From Plasmodiophora brassicae (Eukaryota > Endomyxa: Phytomyxea > Phytomyxea > Plasmodiophorida), in assembly GCA_036867785.1 (NCBI GenBank), contig CP145419.1, positions 1,054,001 to 1,118,000 on the forward strand: a stretch of 64,000 bases of DNA, written 5' to 3'. The notes beneath the pieces were generated by a model, which searched no databases, was not told where the DNA came from, and saw only the letters and a list, made by a program, of their open reading frames with translations. Shown here piece after piece: positions 56,055-64,000 of the stretch (position 1 is the stretch's first letter; every line of letters begins with the position of its first letter). The position numbers and the translations under genes were made by a program.

Positions 56055-56552
56055 ATGGGTCGATCACGATCGTCTGGAGGGCAACGAACGCGCACAGCGG
56101 CCCAGTTCCGTGTCAGCAACCGGGCCAAGTACCATGTCCCCGCCGAGTTATGGGCGGACGCCGTTGTCGGTTTGGGCCTGGTTCGTCGCCGCCTTCGCGT
56201 GTCGGAAGGAGCGAGCCGCCCTGTCACCGGGAGCAAGCCCCTGGCCAAGAACTCGGTGCATGCCTACGGCAAGCACATACGTGGACTAAGGTACTACTGT
56301 TGCCTGGTCGGTGACTACGACAGCCTGCTTGTCCTGCAGGACGATGCGCCATCTGACCACTGCCCGTCAATGAGTGCGAAGACCTTATCGAACTTTGTTC
56401 GGTTCAAGAGGGGCGTCCAGGGGACGCCGCTTGTCGATGCCTCGGGCGTGCCCGTCCTGGATCGGCGTGGGCAGCCTGTCGTCTGCCAAGGCGGGTGGAA
56501 TGGCCCTGGCAACGTTGTAGTCCCGTGTCTGCAGACTCTTGACGGCACGTAA
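56055..56552 (+). CDS. ORF resembling the N-terminal region of tyrosine-recombinase (Crypton-like) elements
   Basis: ATG at 56055 (MGRSRSSGGQRTRTAAQFRV), 165 residues; the open frame continues upstream without an ATG. The segment KNSVHAYGKHIRGLRYYC, MSAKTLSNFVRFKRGVQGTP and PVVCQGGWNGPGNVV recalls the helical N-terminal (core-binding) part of protist tyrosine-recombinase proteins, where a conserved C.GGW..P.NV block follows a Met-rich SxxTLxxFIRFKRG. No catalytic R...H..R...Y region is found downstream before 57230, so if the resemblance holds this is a partial gene. It is preceded by an AT-rich patch with TATTTATAACTATATA at 55863-55878. The family call is from memory of the pattern and is tentative. 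Confidence 0.45.
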   Translation: MGRSRSSGGQRTRTAAQFRVSNRAKYHVPAELWADAVVGLGLVRRRLRVSEGASRPVTGSKPLAKNSVHAYGKHIRGLRYYCCLVGDYDSLLVLQDDAPSDHCPSMSAKTLSNFVRFKRGVQGTPLVDASGVPVLDRRGQPVVCQGGWNGPGNVVVPCLQTLDGT

Positions 56553-57226
56553 TGACACAGAAACAGAATGACGTTTATCGATCGCATCGTCACGACGACG
56601 TCAGCCTCGCCACGTCATCATGCTAAATCGGGGCACGCAGTTTGTCTAAATATAGTCCAGGACCGTCAGGTCAAGTGGCAGCACGTTGATGTAGGGAACG
56701 AGACGCTATAAATAGAGCCCCGCTCTACACTGCCTTTCTCCAAACTCGTGACCGGAATCATCGTGAGCACGTAGTACGTAGATGGTGAAGTTGACAGAAG
56801 GTAGTGTGAGACTCGGAATCACCCAATACTCACTAAAAACCACCTTGTAACCCCATGGGAAAATCGGTGGAAAATCCATTTACGGACACCCTTGCCACCA
56901 AACACCATCGGTGCAACGAAGACATCAGCGATGGTGCGCTCGACCCACATAGGTGGAGCCCGGTCCATATACATCTGAAAAGTATCATTCACCTAACTCA
57001 GCGGCCGACCCACATAGGTGGACCCCCAGCGCAACAGAGTCTCGATAGCCAGTACGCCCTGACCAGAGTCAACTGCGGTGAAGAGGAACTTAACAGACGC
57101 TGCCGACTGCCTCGTGATCGTAACGTATCAATGAGGTCACCGTCATGACCCATCGAGGAACGTATTGGCCTCTCATAGGAGTGCCATAAACCATAGTTGC
57201 ATGACGTCCATGACAACCAGGTTAAC
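56553..57226. other. gene-poor stretch with repeats and a TATA-type promoter
   Basis: No gene is supported. A 17-bp direct repeat (CGACCCACATAGGTGGA) occurs at 56941-56957 and 57006-57022, 65 bp apart. The stretch ends at the left edge of the CACTA transposon. Confidence 0.6.
56707..56714 (+). promoter_or_regulatory. TATA box (TATAAATA)
   Basis: A perfect TATAAATA in an otherwise GC-rich setting, followed about 25-30 bases downstream by a CTACACTGCC initiator-like stretch. No coding frame follows within several hundred bases, so it may drive a non-coding transcript or be part of an old repeat. Confidence 0.5.
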
Positions 57227-57229
57227 TGA

Positions 57230-57365
57230 CACTGGAAAAATAGGAGTGCCAAATTGATGCCCCTACCTTCCCCGAGTGCCGAGGAAAGTGCCGATTCCAG
57301 GAGCCAACAATAGGGAAGTGCCGATGTGGTGCAGGTGCATATCCTGGAGTGCCGAAATAGTGCCA
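57230..57365 (+). repeat. left terminal inverted repeat and subterminal repeats
   Basis: The terminal repeat CACTGGAAAAATA starts at 57230. AGTGCC(A/G) motifs recur near 57244, 57276, 57289, 57316, 57347 and 57360, mostly as AGTGCCGA. In CACTA elements such subterminal motifs bind the element-coded DNA-binding protein. Confidence 0.85.
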
Positions 57366-57572
57366 ACAGGTCCAACGCGCCAAAAAAGATTGTGACGTCA
57401 AGCCGCCGGAATGCCCCATTTTTTGCGCCAGTCGTTGACTTCCGATCGTCGTGTTCGATCTGTGGACGATCGTTGTACCTGTGTGTGAGACGCGACAACG
57501 GCACCAAACTCTAGCTCACCTCGCTTCGACGGCTTCGTCTGGATCTGGCTATCGTCCATCCGGTTGGATACC

Positions 57573-60500
57573 ATGGAGGATGCTAACCCCATCATTCGTG
57601 CATTTCCACGAGAAGGCTTTCTTGCCGCCGATGCAAGAAACGACCCTATTCTGAACCCGCGCCATGGTGTCGGCATCCCTGACGAAATGGATCGTCCGAT
57701 CAGACAAACAATGGCTGTATCCTGGCTTCATGATGGTCCGCCGTTAATCGATTTCGACTTCACGGCCGGCTTATCAGACGACGTTGCAGGGATGTCTGCC
57801 GACCACATCCGGTCGGCGGAATTCCTTCGGAAGTACCGGAATGAGGTCGTCCTATCCGAGTTCCTAAAAGTCGAGATTCCGAAGCGCCTGGTTTCGTTGC
57901 AGGTGGATCCGTCCTCCATACGTGCGCTGGAGTGCTTGGATGAGTTTGCCCGCGGGCAGCATACGCAGGCGTCCCTGTGTCGCTCATTAGAACGACTAAG
58001 CAAGGATGACGTAAGGCGCCAGGCCGAGTATACGAAATTCGTAAGCACCGTGTCTGACGAACGTTAGCTGTGTCTCTAATTCTGGTAGTTTAAGGAATAC
58101 GCTGCCAGCAAGGGCTGTCCTGTGGACGACCTTGAAGAATGTTTAAACGCCGATCCTGTTCTTTCGCTGCAACGTTCTGGGGGCATCACCACTCTTGCCC
58201 AGCTACGCTCCTATCTGTCGGAGTCGGGCGTTTCGATACCGTCCCTCGAGTATCGCGTTTGCTGCAACGGTCACATGTGGCCAGCCTGCGACTCTCCACC
58301 GGACCAGGAGTGCTGCTCGAAGGCATCCGAACGTTTCTTCTACTTTTCCCGCATCCTATTTCTCCAATCGTTGTTTCGGTCGGCACACATGTCTGGCATC
58401 ATTCGGTCGGAAATCGACCGACATCGAAATATTCTCTTGGGAGTTCGTTCTTCCGACACCATTCGCGACTGGACAGACGGCCAGTATTTCAAAGATACGT
58501 ATGGTCCTTTCATGCTGGAGGCGCTGCGCTTCAACGAATACCCTCTTGCGGTGACGTCTGGCATTGACGGCGCCGACGTCTTGAGATGGGGATCGGAATC
58601 GGTTACTCCGCTCATTCAGATACTCTTGAGTCTGCCTCCTGAGGTCCGGTGTAACCTCGGCCTTATCCATGCAGTCGGTTTAATACCGCACATCGCGCGA
58701 GGTCATCGTGCAGCGTTTCTTCGCCTCGACACGTTCGAATTAAACCTGATGTTCCAACTCGGGTTCCCTGTGTTCGATGCGACAACTGGGACGGCAACTG
58801 CAAGGGCAGTTCTATCGTGTGCTGTACGTACTCCCTTCTCCATCTGCTCGTGTCATTTCTGCTTACATATATCCAATTTGTGACAGACATTAGATTACAA
58901 AGAGTTCAGCCTCACAACTCGTTGCTCCCAAGGCGGAAAGCTGGACGCCTGCAACCGGTGTCACGTTCAAGGCTATCATTTCGCGGCGAGCCACGCTACT
59001 GTGTTTCCAGGTCTTTGGCGATGGTCTTCTGAAGACGTCCGAGAGGCTGTAAGCCGCTATAATATTCACGATTTGCACGGCCGTCTAAGACTTTGTACTC
59101 AGATGAGCAGATCGTTTTTCACGTCGATGACCGAACTGGGAAGAAGTAAGTTCCCGGAAAGTCCAGACGACCGAGATCGCGATCGAACTAGACGGCAGGA
59201 ATGCCAGTTTCTCAAGGATGCTCAACCGAAACTGGATTCCGAGATGCGTCTGCGAATGACATCTGGTGATACCGGTGGGCATCGAGTCCCTGGCCATGAC
59301 ATTTATTCAGTCGGATTATTGAGCGGGTTCGGCCATGCTTCGCAGTACGTGCATGATCCCATGCATGCATTCTGTATGCGTGTTATCCCGCGTCTGGTCA
59401 AGTGCTTCGATTGGCATGGGAATGGCAAAGAATTGCTTTCTCCAGAGGTTTGATCGCAATTTGTTGTACTTCATCGTCAAACTCATTTGCGGATTAGATC
59501 GATCGTGCGTTTGGTCGCGTTGTTCCCGACGTTCCCGTGTTGACGATTCCCAACAATCGCCGTTTTCCAGCGACGACTTTGGCTTCGTCTGCTGCAAGGC
59601 AGATTGGTAGTGCGATAGAGTCGTTGGAGTGGCCCACCGGAAACTGTGACCGCCCGAAGAACCCGTACCAGTCTTCGATGAAATCTCACGATTGGCTGAT
59701 TTGGGCAAGTGATGTCGGAATCGCCATCTTTGCGGGTTTGATTGGCACGGCCCTGTTCAACAGTTCCGATTCTGCCCTATCCTGGGGAACTGTTTTCGCT
59801 TTCATGCACTCATCGATGATGATTCTGTCGAAGTCCTTCGACCGGTCGTCGTTCGACACTGTGGCGCAAACGTTCCTCGATGCGTGTGCCCGGCTGGAAA
59901 CTGTAATTCCTGGCAAGCTGTTGACGATATCGGTACGTGCCCCGATTATCAATGTCGTATCTGTACATTCATCGCCGCACTGTTGCCGTTCAGATGCATT
60001 CGATGATCCACCTTCCGGAAGTCATTCGCCAATGGGGCCCTCTTTCTGGTTTCGTATGGACCTATCCAATGGAACGGTGGATCAAGAGGATGAAGTCGAT
60101 CCTGACAGCCACGCAAGGCTTCACAATGAACATCGCCGGCAACGTTCAGCTGATCTCCGCGGCAGCGTTGCTGAGGCTAGACCTACACAGTATGTACATG
60201 TTCGACAACGACAACCCGTTTCTGTTCGGGTGCCCGGACTCGTTTCCGGCGTCGCTACCGATTGAATTCAAAGGCGAAATCAAGGCGTACGTGCTGAACA
60301 CTATGGAGCGAGCCTGGCTGCATGCGACACTGGTCGACGAGGAGCAGTGGCCCAGCTTACGCAACCATCCGTGGAGGCGCAAGTACGTGCAGCTTGTCGA
60401 GCAGTTCGAACGTTCGACTGGCGTTCAGATATCCTCGTATCACCACGTCAGGCGCCAGCTGTCAAACTTTGACGCTTTTTGTCAGACTGGGGACATTCAG

Positions 60501-61114
60501 CAGCAGTACCATGGTCTATGCCTTCCAAGTCGCCTGGATTGCTGCGATCGTCTTCTAGTCGGTACGTCTTTCGTAGGGCGGATGCTGCTGTTAATCGTAT
60601 TTAATCGTTGCAATTCTTAGGTGCGTGTCTCTTTCGAACACATGATGCTGATACCTCCTACCGGAAGTCGAGCAATCGTCACTTCTTGGCGAACTTCACT
60701 GACGACGGCCTGTACCTTGGAACAGCCGAAATGTTCTGCATGCTGGAGTTACCGTATTACGATGGTCATGGCCAATCTACCCTTTTCCCGATCATCCGCG
60801 TTTCCGCCTGGAAGAAGCTCAAGCGTGTTGGGGGATCTGTCGGCGGGAGACTGCCGCAGTTCATCAGAGGTTCGCATGCTCTTCGTGGATGTTTCTCATG
60901 TATTGATTTGTACATTTGTTCAGGCAATCCTATCCGTCCTGGCGATGACGAATCGCCCTGGGTTGCTGCCAATGAGATCGAAAGCAACAATGTCGTCCTT
61001 GTTGCCTGCCAAATTCCGTGTGGTGGCCGTCATGTACACGCTAAACTCGTCTGCGTAGTTCCTCGTGGCAACATGGCACCGAGCTGTCTATATTCTACAG
61101 TGCCCAACGAATAA
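57573..61114 (+). CDS. TNP2-type transposase (Transposase_21/CMC family)
   Basis: ATG at 57573 (MEDANPIIRAFPREGFLAAD). Exon 1 ends near 58060; exon 2 begins FKEYAASKGCPVDDLEECLN. A Cys-rich part (CCNGHMWPACDSPPDQEC) precedes the catalytic core: YPLAVTSGIDGADVLRWGSE with SVTPLIQILLSLPPEVR (the DG...W....SVTP block of the family), DACNRCHVQGYHF, GSGFGHASQYVHDPMHAF-like YVHDPMHAF, MKSHDWLIWASDVGIAIF (the KxHDW block), and HLPEVIRQWGPLSGFVWTYP then MERWIKRMKSI. These motif blocks and their order match TNP2 transposases that cut CACTA elements at their ends. It ends SCLYSTVPNE at 61114. About eight short introns are needed. No obvious inactivating change was seen in the parts read. Confidence 0.85.
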
Positions 61115-61262
61115 AAACATTCTGCACGGCGCGTCTAACCTTCACAACCGTAGCGCCTGAGCGGGCGCCCCTTTCGCAGCGCCGCCCGCCGGCTCGGTAG
61201 TTCCCCACCAGGGCACCGTTTTCTTCCGTCCCGAGGGGCCCTCTCCACCACACGATTGTCGA

Positions 61263-62033
61263 ATGGGGCCCGACGCTGTTCCTCCACCACCACTCACTGA
61301 CAAGGTGGCGCGCGATCCAAATTCCGATCCGGGCCCCGACACCGACGACGACTTGGCACCCGCATCCTCATTCTTCAAATGCCATCGGCAGCAGACGCAT
61401 CGGTATACGAACGGTTCGCAGCGCAAGGACCTCACCGGGCCCTGACGCCGGAGCGCAAGGTTCTGTGCGCTTGGTTTCCTGGTCTGTATGCCAGGTATTC
61501 GTTTGTGTGTGTCCGAAGTCAAGGACGTTAATTGCTCTCGTTTATCAGTGTGTACACGTCAGGCCATCGGGAGCGGAACTGTCCCACAAAGAACGCCGTC
61601 CTGCATCAGAGAATCCTGGCGGAGGCGGCGGTACAGCTGGGCTTGCCCGCTCAAGAGTGGACCATGGAAGACACCCGCCAGCGTATGTCGATTGTTTGGA
61701 ATTCCACTTTATATGCGTTTCTAATTTGCCGAAGTCATCAAGCAGTACAGGAGGGCGCTACACAGAAGGACGGGGCAGGTTCGTCGCAGGACCTCATCTC
61801 CTGCGAGTCCGGCGCGCAATGCCATCTTCCGTGACCTCTCACGTACTCGACCACGTCTGCCTCCGGCGTTTGATTTGATAACAGTCAGCTTGATGTGCAG
61901 TACGGAACGATAACCTATTCCAGTTCCTATTCCAGTTGAGGAACGAGTACATCCAAGCGGCGGAGGAACCCGTCTTCGCCAGCACCTCATTTTATTCTTT
62001 ATTCTCGGGCGCGATCAAGGCGGCGCTGCGGGA
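61263..62033 (+). CDS. possible second gene of the CACTA element
   Basis: Between the transposase and the right end are several protein-like exons on the same strand. One has an acidic Pro/Asp start (MGPDAVPPPPLTDKVARDPN), one MPSAADASVYERFAAQGPHR with TPERKVLCAWFPGLYAR, one NCPTKNAVLHQRILAEAAVQ with LGLPAQEWTMEDTRQRMSIV, and one FQLRNEYIQAAEEPVFASTS. Splice-like GT/AG pairs separate them, but I could not fix the joins. CACTA elements often carry such a second gene, coding for a DNA-binding or accessory protein, so this fits. It has no recognised domain, and the exact ends are approximate. Confidence 0.5.
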
Positions 62034-62549
62034 CGCGGTACGTATTCGACGGTTCTGGCGACTCCATTACTTACAATGCGTTCGGATGCAGTCCCAGTAT
62101 CAAGTGCCTTCGCATCCGGCTGGCCCCAATGGTACGCAACGACAGCGTTTAACATCATGTGCCCTCATTGCGTTATGTATGAATATAGGCGGCCTTGCGG
62201 GCAGGGGCGGTGGAGGGTACAACCGTTGTTGTTCACATCCAGTTGACATGCAGGTTTTAGGCCCTGAGGATGTTCGTGGGTGGCGGACAATGAAGCTCTG
62301 CCACTTAGGCGATCCGGAAGGCATATTGGCGTCGTGGTTAACGGCGGATCGGCGCCCATCAAGAAACAGCTACCGTTCAATAAACCATTCGTTAATCTTA
62401 TTCTATTCTATTGTTAACGGCAATACCAAATACGATAGTGTCTCAGAATCTGGGGTACCATTCTATTCTATTACTGGACGGAGGAAAAATTCAATCGAGA
62501 TTTTTGGAGAATGCCCGTGGAGCGCATTTTTTGGGAAATCCGGTCCCGA

Positions 62550-62664
62550 AAACGGCACTTAATCGGCACTACCTAGTGCCGAATTGGTGCCGCTAAACGC
62601 CGAAAAGGTGCCGATTGGGTAATGAAGGGGACGGCACTAATTCGGCACTGATATTTTTCCAGTG
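62550..62664 (-). repeat. right terminal inverted repeat and subterminal repeats
   Basis: The end reads inward as CACTGGAAAAATATCAGTGCC. GGCACT/AGTGCC motifs recur at about 62556, 62566, 62575, 62586, 62608, 62633 and 62645, in both orientations, mirroring the left end. Confidence 0.85.
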
Positions 62665-62889
62665 TGATCCCATGACGTCCATGAAAATCAGTGAAGCGGG
62701 TCCCAACGTTTTGAGTACCCGGTCCTCAGCTATAGAAGACCATGATCCAGATCATCTTCGTAACGTTCACCATGAACCGATACGGTGGCGTCGTCCGTGA
62801 TTAGGTCCCGACGCAACGTAGGAAGCGTATACGATTGTTGATTCCTACGAACCCACCAACCGTAAATCATGGATACCTTGCACCCATAC

Positions 62890-64000
62890 CTAATGTTTTG
62901 TTCGTCGCTTCCGTTGCGCTTGTCGCTTCCCCGTATTCGTACGCTTTTGCATCGGCGCCATTTCTCGTAACGCCTCCGCTTGCGGATGATCATCTCCGAG
63001 ACGTCGTATAAGCTTCTGGACTAGTTCGGGAACATCTTCGTAGATGACACGAGCAGGTTCCCACGTTGCTTCCGCCTCGTCGAATCCAGACCATAGAACC
63101 TTGATCTGAAGTTCTTGCGTTTCTCGATCCACTCGACAGTCCAGTAGATCGTCCACCAACAGCTGGTTATCAGCGTGCTGGAGATGACGCTTGAGATCGA
63201 CGGTCATGTTCAGATCGGCGTCAGCGTATCGTCGAATTCGTTGTGAGTGTGCGTAGTGAGCGGGTCTTCCAGCTCGTACACTTGATCGTTGATCATCTTG
63301 ACGACTCGATATGGGCCTCGCCACTGGGCTATCAACTTCTGAGCAGGACCCGGTACCGGTTTTGCCTTGAGCACGTAGTCGCCAACGCTGAACGATTCGT
63401 AGTGGCTCTTGTTCAGGCGTCGTCGCTGTTGTCGCACATTAGACGCATGCCGTTGTGCCTTTGCTTCATCAACGGCCTTGTGAATCTCGTCGAGGACCTC
63501 TTGTAACGTCGGCACATACTTGGCGAATCCTTCAGGTGGTATGCGTCGCCATTGTCTCTCCTTCGGATCCCAGATCTGGTCGAGCGACGTAGTCGACTAA
63601 CTCCATGTCGGGACATTCCGTTGAGGCGTGCTTGATGCACCATTCGATTGCACGACGTTTCGATCTCGTGCACGTTGATTGGTCCCAGGTCGACTTCACT
63701 TGAAGATGGCTCAGCGGAGTCTGGTTCCTGAGGGGCTTGAAAGTAGTCGCTTCCAAGCGTTGCCATTCTAGCAGCAATGCGCCGCACAGTCTCGATTGAA
63801 TCGACGTCGACTGCCGCACATCCTGACAGCGTGTCCATCTCGGTACATCCTGATGCCATGATGTTCTCCAGCTGCTTATGCGGGTTGATGCCAAGCGCAG
63901 ATAGAAGATTGTCACCGAACAGGATCACTGGAATCGTGTCGCAGACGTAGTAGGTCACATGGTACAGCTTAAGGTTGCCAACCTCGGTCTCCAGAGTCGT
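62890..64000 (-). mobile_element. Ty3/gypsy-type LTR retrotransposon fossil (partial, broken)
   Basis: Minus-strand pieces of a pol region run from about 62890 to the right edge. Parts recognised are a protease-like C-terminal segment (VILFGDNLLSALGINPHKQL, near 63900) and the C-terminal end of integrase: a GPY/F-type module (IAQWRGPYRVVKMINDQVYE, near 63290-63360) and a chromodomain-like end (VLWSGFDEAEATWEPARVI, near 63040-63100) as in chromoviruses. It is fragmentary and looks broken, with several breaks. No LTR was identified within the window, and the remainder would lie beyond 64000. It is probably older than the adjoining CACTA element, judging by its erosion. Confidence 0.75.

Larger units (their letters stand above)
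57230..62664 (+). mobile_element. CACTA/EnSpm (CMC-type) DNA transposon, apparently complete
   Basis: A 5,435-bp element. The left end begins CACTGGAAAAATAGGAGTGCC and the right end, read inward, begins CACTGGAAAAATATCAGTGCC, so the terminal inverted repeats match at about 19 of the first 21 bases and continue weakly. The flanking bases are TGA at 57227-57229 and TGA at 62665-62667, the 3-bp target-site duplication expected for this superfamily. Both ends carry clusters of AGTGCCGA-type subterminal repeats, another CACTA hallmark. Inside are a TNP2-like transposase gene and a possible second gene on the same strand. Both ends, the duplication and long open exons are retained, so the copy looks recent and possibly competent. 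CACTG rather than CACTA ends are known in related (Plavaka-like) groups. Confidence 0.88.

Noticed and set aside
1-64000. tRNA, rRNA or CRISPR array
   Set aside because: No cloverleaf-like box A/B pair, rRNA core or regularly spaced direct repeat with unique spacers was seen by eye; a tRNAscan-type search was not possible.

Overview
This window reads as a compact, GC-rich protist nuclear genome. Genes lie on both strands, often tens to hundreds of bases apart. Most are split by short GT-AG introns; those resolved here are 58-75 bp (3998-4055, 4229-4303, 15633-15699, 21100-21165, 53238-53299), often with a CTGAC/CTGAT-like branch site just before the acceptor. The gene set (SLX9, MRD1/RBM19, myotubularin, PP2C, PHO80-type cyclin, ArfGAP, fused glutamate synthase) is clearly eukaryotic. 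A plasmodiophorid-like rhizarian (the Plasmodiophora group) would fit the GC content, gene density, ankyrin proteins and flagellate-type genes (MYCBP/FAP174-like, EF-hand/WD40). That is an inference from style, not a sequence match.

Layout. 1-7 kb: partial EF-hand/WD40 protein, ArfGAP, SLX9, SET-domain protein. 7-15 kb: one large fused NAD(P)H-type glutamate synthase. 15-23.7 kb: PHO80-type cyclin, small ankyrin protein, a large unrecognised disordered protein, MYCBP-like protein, OTU deubiquitinase, membrane-anchored ankyrin protein. 24-26 kb: secreted beta-propeller protein with a Ser/Thr/Pro repeat tail. 25.7-28.6 kb: a rearranged patch with a transposase-like fragment, a ~210-bp-arm inverted repeat and a recent duplicate of part of the OTU gene. 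28.7-34.1 kb: three diverged paralogues of an unrecognised, probably mitochondrial protein family. 34.3-54 kb: mucin-like type I membrane protein, IQ-like protein, PP2C, MRD1, an unusual repeat protein, a small multi-pass membrane protein, an F-box/ankyrin-like protein, myotubularin, DnaJ-X. 54-57 kb: sparse, with repeats and a possible recombinase-like ORF. 57.23-62.66 kb: an apparently complete CACTA/EnSpm (CMC) DNA transposon with terminal inverted repeats, a 3-bp target duplication, a TNP2-type transposase and a possible second gene. 62.9-64 kb: a broken Ty3/gypsy-type LTR retrotransposon fossil running off the right edge.

Themes. SLX9 and MRD1 both act in early small-subunit ribosome assembly. 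Myotubularin and ArfGAP point to membrane traffic. The novelty candidates are the three-paralogue mitochondrial-like cluster, the F-E-S motif repeat protein, the secreted propeller protein, and the CACTA element with its second gene. All exon structures were read by eye. Start and stop positions are more reliable than internal splice sites.
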